Source: Candidatus Peribacteria bacterium
GTDB taxonomy: Bacteria > Patescibacteriota > Gracilibacteria > Peribacterales > Peribacteraceae
Direction of reading: 5' to 3'
Assembly (NCBI GenBank): GCA_023245865.1
Contig: JAHFJN010000001.1
Location: 973,637-1,037,636, forward strand
Length of the DNA: 64,000 bases
The position numbers and the translations under genes are program-made. Of this stretch, positions 24,804 through 35,524 are shown one piece after another (position 1 is the stretch's first letter; each line of letters opens with the position of its first letter). Under the pieces are notes generated by a model. That model was not told the origin of the DNA and did not search any database. It was given only the letters and a program-made list of their open reading frames with translations.

Positions 24804-27800
24804 ATGGCAAAAAAGTTGAAGAAGAAAGCAAAGAAATCCGTAGCGAAAAAAGCAAAGGTGAAGGCCAAGGCGAAGAGTAAGAAGAGTCACCCCACTTCGC
24901 TAAAGCTTCGCGGGGCAGGGAAGAACAAGAAGAAGATCGTACAAACGAAAAAGCCGTCGACCCCACGTCGTTCGCCGAAGGCGAACTCTGCGGGGCTAAA
25001 GAAGGCAGCAAAGAAGATCGCACCGAAGCTTGCACCGAAGAAAATAATCCCCGTGAAAGTGGAAGCAAAGGTTTTGCCGAAGGGCAAGACGGTACCGCTT
25101 CCCGCAGTCGCGAAGCCGGCGATGAGTCCTAAAAAACTTCCTCCGCGCGCAGCGTATCAGATGGATGTCGATCCGGACATTTTGCCGAAAATCCATCCGC
25201 ACTTACTCCCGCCGCTTGGAAAGATTCCCGCGAGCATCAAGGATCTGCCGGCCGATATTGCCGCCAAGAAAGTCCTCGGCGACCGCGTTTTCATTGTCGA
25301 CGATCAGGGTGTCTCGCACGTGCCGAGCCTGATTGAAATGCAGATCGAAAGTTACAAGTGGTTCCTCACGGAAGGTCTCAAGGAACTCCTCGAGGAAATC
25401 ACCCCGATCACCGACTTTTCGAGTAAGAAGATGGAGCTTCGGATCCTCGGACACACGTTCGATCCCGCCAAGTACGACCCCGATACCTGCCGCCGAAGAA
25501 ACCTCACGTACGAATCCGCGATGAAGGGCCACGTGCAGCTCATCAACAAAGAAACCGGAGAAATCAAAGAACAGGATGTCTTCCTCGGGAGCATCCCGCT
25601 CATGACGGACAGCGGGACCTTCATCATCGGAGGCATCGAGCGCGTCGTTGTGCATCAGCTGGTGCGAAGTCCCGGTGTTTTTTTCTCGCAGATGCCGGAG
25701 TATCCGAAGTTCCATGCGGCGAAGATCATTCCGAAGCGCGGTGTGTGGCTGGAGATCGAAACCGATCGCCGCGGCGTCATTACCTGCAAGATCGATCGCA
25801 AGCGCAAGATCCCGGTCACGCAATTGCTGCGGGTTTTTGGATTTACAACCGACAGTCAGATCATGGATCTCTTCAAAGATGTCCTTGGGGAGGAGCACGA
25901 TTTCATCCTCAAGACCTTGGACAAAGACACTGCGCACGCACTTGAGGATGCGTATCAGTCGATCTACCGGCGCATCCGCCCGGGGGACTATGCGACGCCC
26001 GAGAACGCCAAGCAGCTGATCGACGGCCTTTTCTTCGATTTCAAGAAGTACGACATGGGCTCTATCGCCCGTTACAAACTCAACCGCCGCTTCAACACGA
26101 ATACCCCGAGTGATGAAGCGCATCGTGTGTTCCAAGTGAAAGATTTCATCGAGATCATCAAGGAATTGATCCGTCTCAATAATGGCATCGGCACGCCCGA
26201 CGACATCGATCACCTGAGCAATCGTCGTGTCCGCAGCGTCGGCGAGCTTGTGCAGAACAAATACCGCGTGGGACTTGTTCGCACCGAACGTATCGTGAAG
26301 GACCGTATGACGGTCATGGACTTGGAAACCGTCACCCCGACGCAGCTCATCAACTGCCGCCCGGTCACGGCCGCGATGCGCGAATTTTTTGCATCGTCGC
26401 AGCTCAGTCAGTTTATGGATCAAACGAACCCGCTGTCGGAGCTCGCGCACAAGCGACGCTTGTCTGCGATGGGACCCGGAGGGCTCTCGCGTGAGCGCGC
26501 TTCTTTCGATGTACGCGACGTGCACACCAGCCACTACGGACGCATCTGTCCGATCGCGACCCCGGAAGGTCCGAACATCGGTCTCGTTGTTCACTTGGCA
26601 GGGTTCGCCCGCGTGAACTCGTACGGATTCCTCGAGACACCGTACAAGGAGGTGAAACAGACCGTTGCGCTCGATGCCGACGCGCTCCTCGGCCGCATGA
26701 TGGACATGGTGGTCAAAGACGGTCGCAAGGTTATTGTGAAGGAAGGGGATACCATTGCCACCAAGGAACTCGCACGCCAAGTCGTTGCCATTCTCAAACA
26801 TGACGGTCGCAAAGAAATACCCGTCCGGGCGTATGTGACGAACAAAGTGATCTTTATGGACGCCGAGCAGGAGCGACGATTGGTGATCGCGCAGGCCCAG
26901 GAGAGCGGCAGCCTGTCGCCTTTCGGTGAATTCCTCGAGACGCGCGTGTCTTCCCGCAAGAGCGGGGAGGCTCTCGTCGCGCACGTGCGCGACGTCACGC
27001 ACATCGATGTTTCTCCCAAGCAGATTCTGAGTATCTCGACCGCGCTCATTCCGTTCCTCGAGCACGACGACAACACGCGTGCATCGATGGGAACCAACAT
27101 GCAACGGCAATCCGTGCCGCTCGTGCGCCCGCACGCGCCGCTCGTGGGGACCGGCATCGAAGCACTCGCCGCACGGGCTTCGGGCCATGCGCTCCTTGCG
27201 GAGGAAGATGGCGAAGTGACATACATTGATGCGAATGAAATCAGCATCGTCTATAAGACCGGTCGGAAGGAAACGTACAAGATGCAGACATTTTTGCGCT
27301 CGAACCAAGGAACGTGTTTCCACATGCGACCTCTGGTCGTGCGTGGCGAGAAGGTGCACAAAGGTCAGGCGATCGCCGACGGATCGGCTGTCGAAAACGG
27401 AGAATTGGCGCTCGGGCAAAACCTGCTCGTCGCCTACATGTCGTGGCAGGGCTACAACTTCGAAGATGCCATCATCATCTCTGATCGCATCGTCGAGCAA
27501 GGCGCGTTCGATTCCATTCACATCGAATCGTACATCACGGATGTCCGTGAAACGAAACTCGGACCCGAAACCGTCACGCGCGACATCCCGAACGTCGGCG
27601 AAGCAAAATTGAAAGATTTGGACGTCGATGGCATCGTACGAATCGGAGCGACGGTCCATGAAGGAGATATTCTCGCCGGCAAGATCACGCCGAAGGGCGA
27701 GACGGAACTGACACCGGAGGAGAGGTTGCTCCAGGCGATCTTCGGGGACAAAGCCAAAGATGTGAAAGATTCGTCGCTCCGCCTCCCGGGCGGTGCGGGT

Positions 27801-28871
27801 GGCAAGGTCGTGGACGTACACATTTTCGATCGCGCTGCGGGCGATGAACTGCCGACCGGTGTCATGAAGCAGATCGAAGTGTTCGTGGCCCAAACGCGCA
27901 AGACTCAAGTGGGAGACAAGATGGCCGGCCGCCACGGAAACAAAGGCGTCATCTCACGCATAGTCCCAAAGGAGGACATGCCGTTCATGGAAGACGGCAC
28001 GCCGGTTGACATCATCTTGAACCCCCTTGGCGTCACCTCGCGTATGAACATCGGACAGATTCTCGAGACACACCTCGGTTGGGCGTGTCAGATCCTCGGC
28101 ATCAAGATCGCCACCCCCGCGCTCGACGGTATTTCCCCCGAACAGATCGTCGGATTTCTGAGAGCGGCGCACCTGCCCGAGGACGGCAAAGTCCAGCTCT
28201 TCGACGGCCGCAACGGCGAGCCGTTTGCACACAAGACAACCATCGGCATGGTGTACATGCTCAAACTTCTCCACCTCGTCGAGGACAAGATCCACGCGAG
28301 AAGTGTCGGACCGTACTCACTGGTGACCCAACAGCCGCTCGGCGGCAAAGCGCAGCACGGCGGACAGCGTTTTGGAGAAATGGAAGTGTGGGCGCTCGAA
28401 GCGTACGGCGCGGCGTACACGCTCCAGGAAATGCTCACGATCAAATCCGACGATGTGATCGGACGAAGCAAAGCCTACGAAGCGATCGTCAAAGGAGAAG
28501 TGATCCAGCGGCCCAGTATTCCGGAATCCTTCAACGTGCTTGTGAAAGAACTGCAGGCGCTCGGTCTCAAGGTGGAACTGCTGAAATTCAAAGATGAAAT
28601 TCCGCCGGTCGAACGCACGGTCGTTGAGCAAGATGAAGTCGAAACCGTCGCGCTCCCCTCGCGCATGGACGCGGAGGATGAGACGGAGGAGGCGGTTCCC
28701 GCGGGCGACAAGATTGCGGAACTGAGCGACCTCGTCGCGGCTGCGGAGGCGGAGTCCGAGGATGAAGTCGTGAAGGGAATCGAGGAGGGGGCGGAGGTGG
28801 AGGCGAGTGGCGAAGGTGCGAAGCAGGAAATGAAAGACGCCGTGAGTGAGGATGCTATGAATGAAGCGTAA
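24804..28871 (+). CDS. rpoB: DNA-directed RNA polymerase beta subunit
   Basis: This catalytic-core subunit has 1,355 residues. Conserved blocks include SSQLSQFMDQTNPLSELAHK (rifampicin-site region), RICPIATPEGPNIGL, SPFGEFLETRV, MGTNMQRQSVPL, GYNFEDAIIIS, GDKMAGRHGNKGVIS and GKAQHGGQRFGEMEVWALEA. Odd: residues 1 to about 125 are a Lys/Ala/Pro-rich histone-H1-like extension (start MAKKLKKKAKKSVAKKAK), and the last 80 residues are acidic. The start follows a pyrimidine-rich CTCTCCTT rather than a Shine-Dalgarno sequence. rpoC does not follow; the next genes downstream are a small ORF on the other strand and the 23S rRNA. Confidence 0.97.
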   Translation: MAKKLKKKAKKSVAKKAKVKAKAKSKKSHPTSLKLRGAGKNKKKIVQTKKPSTPRRSPKANSAGLKKAAKKIAPKLAPKKIIPVKVEAKVLPKGKTVPLPAVAKPAMSPKKLPPRAAYQMDVDPDILPKIHPHLLPPLGKIPASIKDLPADIAAKKVLGDRVFIVDDQGVSHVPSLIEMQIESYKWFLTEGLKELLEEITPITDFSSKKMELRILGHTFDPAKYDPDTCRRRNLTYESAMKGHVQLINKETGEIKEQDVFLGSIPLMTDSGTFIIGGIERVVVHQLVRSPGVFFSQMPEYPKFHAAKIIPKRGVWLEIETDRRGVITCKIDRKRKIPVTQLLRVFGFTTDSQIMDLFKDVLGEEHDFILKTLDKDTAHALEDAYQSIYRRIRPGDYATPENAKQLIDGLFFDFKKYDMGSIARYKLNRRFNTNTPSDEAHRVFQVKDFIEIIKELIRLNNGIGTPDDIDHLSNRRVRSVGELVQNKYRVGLVRTERIVKDRMTVMDLETVTPTQLINCRPVTAAMREFFASSQLSQFMDQTNPLSELAHKRRLSAMGPGGLSRERASFDVRDVHTSHYGRICPIATPEGPNIGLVVHLAGFARVNSYGFLETPYKEVKQTVALDADALLGRMMDMVVKDGRKVIVKEGDTIATKELARQVVAILKHDGRKEIPVRAYVTNKVIFMDAEQERRLVIAQAQESGSLSPFGEFLETRVSSRKSGEALVAHVRDVTHIDVSPKQILSISTALIPFLEHDDNTRASMGTNMQRQSVPLVRPHAPLVGTGIEALAARASGHALLAEEDGEVTYIDANEISIVYKTGRKETYKMQTFLRSNQGTCFHMRPLVVRGEKVHKGQAIADGSAVENGELALGQNLLVAYMSWQGYNFEDAIIISDRIVEQGAFDSIHIESYITDVRETKLGPETVTRDIPNVGEAKLKDLDVDGIVRIGATVHEGDILAGKITPKGETELTPEERLLQAIFGDKAKDVKDSSLRLPGGAGGKVVDVHIFDRAAGDELPTGVMKQIEVFVAQTRKTQVGDKMAGRHGNKGVISRIVPKEDMPFMEDGTPVDIILNPLGVTSRMNIGQILETHLGWACQILGIKIATPALDGISPEQIVGFLRAAHLPEDGKVQLFDGRNGEPFAHKTTIGMVYMLKLLHLVEDKIHARSVGPYSLVTQQPLGGKAQHGGQRFGEMEVWALEAYGAAYTLQEMLTIKSDDVIGRSKAYEAIVKGEVIQRPSIPESFNVLVKELQALGLKVELLKFKDEIPPVERTVVEQDEVETVALPSRMDAEDETEEAVPAGDKIAELSDLVAAAEAESEDEVVKGIEEGAEVEASGEGAKQEMKDAVSEDAMNEA

Positions 28872-28937
28872 ATCGGTTCTGGGTTTGGGTTGGGACAGAC
28901 GAAATTCTGGATTCCCAATCCAAATCCTGCCCGACCA

Positions 28938-29159
28938 TTATCGATTATGGTGTGGTGCTTTCCATGCTGACATTGTTTGCATGAGTGCATACATCCTCTT
29001 TCGAAGCTTGAATAATTGCGTCTCACCTTTTGCCTCGGCTTCCTCAGAAACGCCATTCGTGTACTCGTCCGCCTCAGCTTGAAAGATGGAACGCATAGGT
29101 TCCTCCGTTTGTCTCAGTAATTCTGCAAATGGTGGCACTTGCTCATTCATTGAGCTCAT
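28938..29159 (-). CDS. Small uncharacterised protein (73 aa)
   Basis: The frame encodes a charged, probably helical protein (MSSMNEQVPPFAELLRQTEE...FKLRKRMYALMQTMSAW). An alternative start 10 codons upstream (29189) has AAGGAGA about 20 bases before it. A small inverted repeat (ACCATTATC/GATTATGGT) follows the stop. It is convergent with rpoB. No family was recognised. Confidence 0.5.
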   Translation of the reverse strand: MSSMNEQVPPFAELLRQTEEPMRSIFQAEADEYTNGVSEEAEAKGETQLFKLRKRMYALMQTMSAWKAPHHNR

Positions 29160-29213
29160 TCTTCCCGCATCGATCGTGAGAGTCAACATCGTTCACAATC
29201 GTTGATTTTCTCC

Positions 29214-29241
29214 TTGACCATGGCATTTGCCCCAGTAGAAT
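29214..29241 (+). promoter_or_regulatory. Sigma70 promoter upstream of a short RNA
   Basis: TTGACC and TAGAAT are spaced by 16 bases. Confidence 0.65.
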
Positions 29242-29247
29242 CTCTCT

Positions 29248-29333
29248 ACTCTATGACGTCCCGCGACCACCCGTAGGATTAGTACTGATTTCAAACTAAT
29301 TCTGCGGGTGTGCGTGAGCCACCCGCTTTTTTT
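29248..29333 (+). ncRNA. Putative ~85-nt small RNA or attenuated leader
   Basis: The transcript would start near 29248 and end at a terminator (GCGGGTG, 9-base loop, CACCCGC, seven T). Inside are GATTAGT...ACTAATTC, able to form a hairpin, and a 7-codon open frame (MTSRDHP) just after the start. It lies upstream of the 23S gene, so either a free small RNA or an attenuator is possible. Confidence 0.45.
29304..29333 (+). terminator. Intrinsic terminator upstream of the 23S rRNA gene
   Basis: GCGGGTG and CACCCGC form the stem and are followed by TTTTTTT. Confidence 0.85.
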
Positions 29334-29616
29334 GTTTCCCGGGAGAGCGGTCCCCTCGCGAGCGAAAGCGAGCAGGGGAATGCCGAACCGGAAACAATCC
29401 GCCGAAGCCTTGGCGAAGGCGGATGCGCCACTCTCACCTCGGTCATTCAAACCATCGGCCGACATGCATCGAATGTTTCACATCGCATTCGATACATTTG
29501 TAAAATTGAGATGTGAAAATTGTAAAGATGATTCAAAAAACCGCTGTTCCGTGAACACACTGTGAGCATGTCCTGCTCGCTTTCGTGGCACGAGAACAGT
29601 ATGGGTTCAAAAGTAG
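29334..29616. other. Non-coding stretch before 23S rRNA with a dispersed palindrome
   Basis: At 29398-29423 lies the imperfect palindrome TCCGCCGAAGCC/TTGGCGAAGGCGGA, a known kind of dispersed repeat. TTCACATC and GATGTGAA form a possible hairpin near 29476-29517. The 23S promoter could not be placed with confidence. Confidence 0.5.
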
Positions 29617-30700
29617 AAAAACGTTACTCAACGCATCACACGGATGCCTCGACTCTGCATTCCGATGAAGGACGCAGCCAGCTGCGATAAGCTTCGGTCA
29701 GCCGCTAGGCAGGCATTATGAGCCGGAGATTTCCGAATGGGGCAACCCCTCGAGAGTTATGTCTCGAGACTCCCGCAAGGGAGAGGTCACACTGCCAACT
29801 GAAACATCTCAGTAACAGTGGAAAAGAAATCAAATCAGAGATTCCCCGAGTAGTGGCGAGCGAAAGGGGAACAGCCCAAACCCGCAGTTTACTGTGGGGG
29901 TTGTAGGACCTCCAATATCGACTGTGAGTCCATAGACGAACGTGCCTGGAACGGCCGGCCATAGAGGGTGAGAGCCCCGTAGGCGAAATGGACTCATTAC
30001 GTAGGAGGATTCCTGAGTAAGGTCGGACACGTGAAATCCGGCCCGAATCCGGGTGGACCACCACCCAAGGCTAAACAGATGCAGAGATCAATAGCGGATA
30101 GTACCGTGAGGGAAAGGTGAAAAGCACCCCGAAAGGGGGATGAAATAGTACCTGAAATGTGATGCGTACAAAGAAGTTGGAGCGGTCGCAAGACCGTCAC
30201 AGCGTGCCTTTTGCATAATGAGCCAACGAGTTAGCTGTCAGTGGCTGTGGCTAAGGGAGTAATACCCGGAGCCGGAGCGAAAGCGAGTCCGAATAGGGCG
30301 AATATGTCGCTGGCACTAGACCCGAAACCCAACGAGCTATCCATGAGCAGGATGAAGGGTGCCGAAAGGCATCTGGAGGTCCGAACCGGTGGTAGTCGCA
30401 AGTACTTCGGATGACTTGTGGATAGGAGTGAAAAGCTAATCGAGTTGGGAGATAGCTGGTTCTCTTCGATATGCCTTTAGGGGCAGCCTCGTCGTACACG
30501 TCAGGGGGTAGAGCTACCGTTTGGATGCGGGGGTCACCTCGACCTACCAAATCCAGCCGAACTCCGAATACCTGGCCTTTGGCGACGGGAGTGAGACAGT
30601 GACAGCGAACTGCCATTGTCGTGAGGGAAATAGCCCAGAGCATTTGCTAAGGTCCCCAAATTGTCGTTCAGTGGAAAAGGAAGTGTCAGTGCTTCAACAA

Positions 30701-30731
<31 letters not shown>

Positions 30732-31274
30732 TAAAGAAAGCGTAACAGCTCACTGGTCGATGCACCGATGCGCCGAAAATGTAACGGGGCAAAACGACAT
30801 ACCGAAGCAGTGCGTGTGCGTTTCGATTTATCGAGACGTGCGCGGTAGAAGAGCGTTCTCTGCAGCAGTGAAGCCGAAGGGGTGACCCCCGGTGGAGCGC
30901 AGAGAAGCGAGAATGTTGGCATGAGTAACTACTAGGCAAGCGAAAAACTTGCCCGCCGAATCCCCAAGGTTTCCCACGCAACGGTAATCGGCGTGGGGTT
31001 AGTCGGTCCTAAGGCCAGGCCGAAAGGCGTAACCGATGGATAACAGGTCAATATTCCTGTACTTCGTACAGATCGTTCAAGGGTGGACGCTGAGAGTTCG
31101 ATCGGCCTCTGTCTCCTTCGGGAGATATGTCTGTCGGAAAGGATGTTTCTAACCTAGGTGCGGCGTGACGGAGTGGGAAGATCAGAGCGTGTGCATTGAC
31201 TGCACGTGGAAAGCGTAAGGCGTTGATCCCGGGAGGCAAATCCCTCGGGTGAGTCGAGCGTTTACCCCAATCAC

Positions 31275-31289
31275 TCCGCCTCTGGCGGA
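31275..31289. repeat. TCCGCC/GGCGGA palindrome inside 23S exon 1
   Basis: TCCGCC-TCT-GGCGGA matches the dispersed palindrome family found in genes and introns. It may simply be the tip of a normal rRNA helix. Confidence 0.6.
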
Positions 31290-31616
31290 CTGAGTCTGTC
31301 CCTTTCTGCTTCCAAGAAAACCGTCGCATTCGAGAGCTGTGCGAAACCGTACCGCAATCCAACACCGGTGGGGTGGTCGAGTAGACCAAGGCGAACGGGT
31401 CATCTTGCGTTAAGGAACTCGGCAATAAAGCGTCCGTAACTTCGGGATAAGGACTGCCCTGCGCCGCAAGGCGCGGGGCTGCAACAAAAGAGCTCAGGCG
31501 ACTGCTTACCAAAAGCACAGGTCCCTGCAAAGCCGCAAGGCCATGTATAGGGGCTGATGCCTGCCCAGTGTCAGAAGGTCACGGAAGGGGGTTTACGCCT
31601 CCGACCTAAGCCCTGA

Positions 31617-32396
<780 letters not shown>

Positions 32397-32863
32397 AGCG
32401 AAATTCCTTGTCGGGTGGTCGATAAAAACTTGCCCGAATCACGAGCAATCGTGAGCACTGAGAAATTTTGTACATGCAGTCCGTCTCCTAGACAGAGACG
32501 TATCGGCTTCAGGCCGATGAGCAAATTTTGTGAAGAAAAGCCCCGGTAGTACATGCTTCTTGCATGACTACAGGGCAAGCTGAGTTTAGAAATTGGCTAC
32601 ACACGGTGTAGCTGTTCAGTTCGTTGAGATCTCCCTGTTCTTTAAGAACGAGCGGAGATGCCACTAGTTCACCCCACTACGCTCTCTCTTGAGAGCTACG
32701 CGGGGCAAGCAGTGTAAAACGTCGCTATATGCTGGAATATCCGAGAATGCAGCGGTACGCTGCAACAATTGACAGTTGACAATTAACAGTTAACTGGTAA
32801 ATTATTGCACGTTATAATCCGTCTGCTGCGGACAATCAGCAGGAAATTTCTTTCTTCTCTTCT

Positions 32864-33049
32864 ATGCTTGATTATTTCGGAACATCAGAAAATCCACCGC
32901 CTTCCATCAAGATTGGTCAACGAACAGATGCTCTAGGCAACCTATCATCTGACACTATTCAATCATTCATTGGTGCGGTGATGAAGGCAAAAGCAATTGA
33001 ATTAGAGGAAGAAAGCTCCTCAGAGACTACACGCGACGCGTCTCATTAG
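32864..33049 (+). CDS. Short ORF in intron 2 (61 aa), function unknown
   Basis: It occupies the same place between Q and R as the homing endonuclease of intron 1, but the product (MLDYFGTSENPPPSIKIGQR...) has no LAGLIDADG motif. It could be a remnant or chance open frame. Its last codons overlap the intron R element. Confidence 0.3.
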   Translation: MLDYFGTSENPPPSIKIGQRTDALGNLSSDTIQSFIGAVMKAKAIELEEESSSETTRDASH

Positions 33050-33368
33050 CTTCATGGGCTTCCAAAGCTTCATAAGCTTCGTTAGGGTTTTCCTAATGAA
33101 GCTGTACGAAGCTAACGCAGCTAACGAAGCTCGTCAGATGATGATATAGTCCGATCCCTGCAGCGATGCAGGGGAGCGCGAATCGCGCGCTCGATAAAAA
33201 ACAAGCGATGTGTATGGTTCGTGGTTCGCCTTAGGCGGACACCTCACCATGACACATTGGTTTCCGTGCGCCCTACTGAGTAGGGTTCTGCCTAACCAGC
33301 AGAGGAAATTTTCTAGTCGAATTAGCCTAATGAAGCTAACGAAGCTACAAGCTAAGGAAGCTAGTCAT
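33045..33368. repeat. Stuttered AAGCT/AACGAAGCT repeats in intron 2
   Basis: Short units such as GCTTCAT, GCTTCGTTAG, GAAGCTAACG and GAAGCTACAAGCTAA recur in both orientations at 33045-33135 and 33325-33368, able to form long imperfect hairpins. A TTCGCCT/TAGGCGGA palindrome (33226-33239) lies between them. Confidence 0.75.
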
Positions 33369-33942
33369 GAAGTTCCGACCCGCACGAATGGTATAACGAT
33401 CTGAGCACTGTCTCGACGCAAGGCCCGGTGAAATTTCATTGACGGTGCAAATGCCGTCTTGATCACGGAAGGACGAAAAGACCCTATGAAGCTTTACTAT
33501 ACGCTGGCATTGTATTGTTTGTTTGCGTGCGCAGGATAGGTGGGACCCTCTGAAGTTGGAGCTTTGGCTCTGATGGAGGGGCCGTTGAGATACCACCCTC
33601 GCGTACAGACGATACTCACCTTGTCGCTGAAACGGCGCAAGGGACCGTGCTTGCTGGGTAGTTTAACTGGGGCGGTTGCCTCCTAAAATGTAACGGAGGC
33701 GCGCAATGGTCCACTAGCGCCGGATGGAAATCGGCGTGGTAGTGTAATCGCACACGTGGGCCTGACTGTGAGGCTGACAAGCCGAGCAGAGACGAAAGTC
33801 GGCGATAGTGATCCGGCAACCTGAGCATTTAATAGTGCTCATTACCACGTGGGTGGGTTGTCGCTCAACGGATAAAAGTTACTCTAGGGATAACAGGCTG
33901 ATCAGTCCCAAGCGCCCACAGCGACGGACTGGTTTGGCACCT

Positions 33943-34789
33943 TAAATTCGGGGTGCTATGAGGGTAACCTCATACCAAAAATTCGGCTTATAACGGTGAA
34001 CCCGTCCGTAGCATTGGTGGGTGTACGAGTGTACCATTATGTCCATGCTACCCGGCGATACCGCGGGAAGTCTGAATGCATTGCAACATGCAATTTTGGT
34101 CGGCAGTCTTCTGGGCGATGGAACGCTCCGGAGACAAGGGACGCGCACAAATGCGCTGTTCGAAGTGAATCACTCGTTTGCTTTCAAAGACTACGTCGAT
34201 TGGAAGTACGAGCAACTGAGAACATTGGTCCTCACGCCGCCGAAAGCCCGAAGGGGCAATGGAAAGCGTGTTGCGTATCGATTTACGACTCGGAGTCTTC
34301 CGATTTTTACTCGCTACTACGAATGGTTCTACAAAAGCGGGAAGAAGCGGATTCCACGAGATATCATCCTCAATCCTATAATTCTAGCAGTATGGTTTAT
34401 GGATGATGGAACGAAGAGTCGATCAGCGATCGTTCTCAATACACAGCAGTGCAATCTGAGTGAGCAGCAATGCCTCCAGCGTGCGCTGCAAAAGAGTTTT
34501 GGGATCAGATCCGCGTTGAACCGTGATCGAGGATATCTTCGATTGCGTATAACAACGGAAAGCACAACGGTCTTCGAAAAAATTGTACGACCGTACGTGC
34601 TCCCCTGTTTTCGATACAAATTGCATTCATGACCCTGTAACGACTGACCCGAAAGGGGAGACTGTCCGCCTCAAGCGGACGGTAAGACGCCGAGTCCTGC
34701 CACACTTATATCAGGCTATGGTCGCTGACCTACGGCCGATGGCAGGAACAAGATATAGTCTGCGCCATGTGAAAGCATGGAATACCGTA
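33943..34789 (+). mobile_element. Group I intron 3 in 23S rRNA (after U2500) with LAGLIDADG gene
   Basis: The 847-base insert splits TTTGGCACCT from CGATGTCGGCTC, inside the peptidyl-transferase loop. A core-like AACGGTGAACCC is near 33996 and AAGATATAGTC near 34750, which fits a group I S element. Its core differs from introns 1 and 2, so it is probably of another subgroup. The last base by alignment is A rather than G. A TCCGC/GCGGA palindrome lies at 34664-34680. Confidence 0.8.
34039..34632 (+). CDS. LAGLIDADG homing endonuclease in intron 3
   Basis: The product has about 197 residues from ATG 34039, with a GTG start possible at 34021. Two LAGLIDADG-type motifs are present: ILVGSLLGDGTL near the N-terminus and ILAVWFMDDGTK in the middle, so a single chain can cut DNA. 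Between them, FKDYVDWKYEQLRTLV and RFTTRSLPIFTRYYEWFY are typical of the family. It is a different branch from the intron 1 enzyme. Confidence 0.9.
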   Translation: MSMLPGDTAGSLNALQHAILVGSLLGDGTLRRQGTRTNALFEVNHSFAFKDYVDWKYEQLRTLVLTPPKARRGNGKRVAYRFTTRSLPIFTRYYEWFYKSGKKRIPRDIILNPIILAVWFMDDGTKSRSAIVLNTQQCNLSEQQCLQRALQKSFGIRSALNRDRGYLRLRITTESTTVFEKIVRPYVLPCFRYKLHS

Positions 34790-34850
34790 CGATGTCGGCT
34801 CATCACATCCTGGGGGTGGAGAAGCTCCCAAGGGTCCGGCTGTTCGCCGG

Positions 34851-34894
<44 letters not shown>

Positions 34895-35176
34895 TGGCCT
34901 CTATCCTCCGTGGTCCCGTGGAAACTTGAAGGAAGCTGCTCCTAGTACGAGAGGACCGGAGCGGACGAACCTCTGGTGTACCTGTTGTCGTGTCAACGGC
35001 ATTGCAGGGTAGCTATGTTCGGCCGGGATAACCGCTGAAGGCATCTAAGCGGGAAGCCCCTCCTAAGATAGTGTTTCCCCATAAGCCCGCAGGAAGATCA
35101 CCTGCTAGATCGGTCACAGGTGCACGCGCAGTAATGCGTTTAGCCGAGTGATACGAACGGGCAATTGAACGTTTTT

Positions 35177-35197
35177 CAACTTCGCAATGCGAAGTTG
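35177..35197 (+). terminator. Perfect 9-bp hairpin directly after 23S
   Basis: CAACTTCGC-AAT-GCGAAGTTG begins right at the inferred 23S end. It is probably part of the precursor processing stem or spacer. The spacer to 5S (35177-35349) holds no tRNA that could be recognised. Confidence 0.5.
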
Positions 35198-35349
35198 TCC
35201 ACCGTAGCTTTATGCGAAGGTGGATTACTTCCTTTGCAACAACCCTGTACTGTTCTTGTGTCATAAAGCGAGCATGATTTGCTCATAGATTGCATGTCGG
35301 CCGATGGAACTTGGATGTATCATGCCATTGTTCCTTTATATCAGAGTTC

Positions 35350-35472
35350 AAAGTCTTGGTGTCTCGAGCGGTGAGGATACACCTGATCCCATACCGAACT
35401 CAGCAGTTAAGCTCACCAGCGCCGATGATAGTAGACCCCTGGTCTGTGAAAGTAGGCCGATGCCAAGACTTT
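35350..35472 (+). rRNA. rrf: 5S ribosomal RNA
   Basis: The terminal helix AAGTCTTGG/CCAAGACTT frames about 120 bases with the conserved core GATCCCATACCGAACTC and GCCGATGATAGTAG. It lies about 175 bases after 23S in the same direction. Confidence 0.92.
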
Positions 35473-35524
35473 GAACTTTGCTTTTGTTACAATCCTTAAG
35501 GGGTCAAGAAGGTCCTCAGTGACA

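Larger units (their letters stand above)
32417..33369 (+). mobile_element. Group I intron 2 in 23S rRNA (after U1951)
   Basis: The 953-base insert separates CCTTGTCGGGT from AAGTTCCGACCC and ends in G as expected. It shares GCTATATGCTGGAA (near 32724), AATCAGCAGG (near 32837), CTCAGAGACT (near 33015) and GATATAGTCC (near 33142) with intron 1, so the two are related. It has an extra 5' domain of about 260 bases, and no homing endonuclease was found. The 3' half holds stuttered GAAGCTAACGAAGC repeats. Confidence 0.8.

Noticed and set aside
25203-27935. 910-codon open frame antisense to rpoB
   Set aside because: The conserved RpoB motifs lie on the plus strand. The antisense frame is long only because of codon bias and has no recognisable domain.
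29193-29465. 90-codon minus-strand frame containing AFAKASAD
   Set aside because: That peptide is a typical translation of a dispersed palindrome, and the frame covers a promoter-terminator unit on the other strand.
35473-35524. 16S rRNA or tRNA near the 23S-5S pair
   Set aside because: No 16S landmark or foldable tRNA could be seen upstream, in the 23S-5S spacer, or downstream of 5S.
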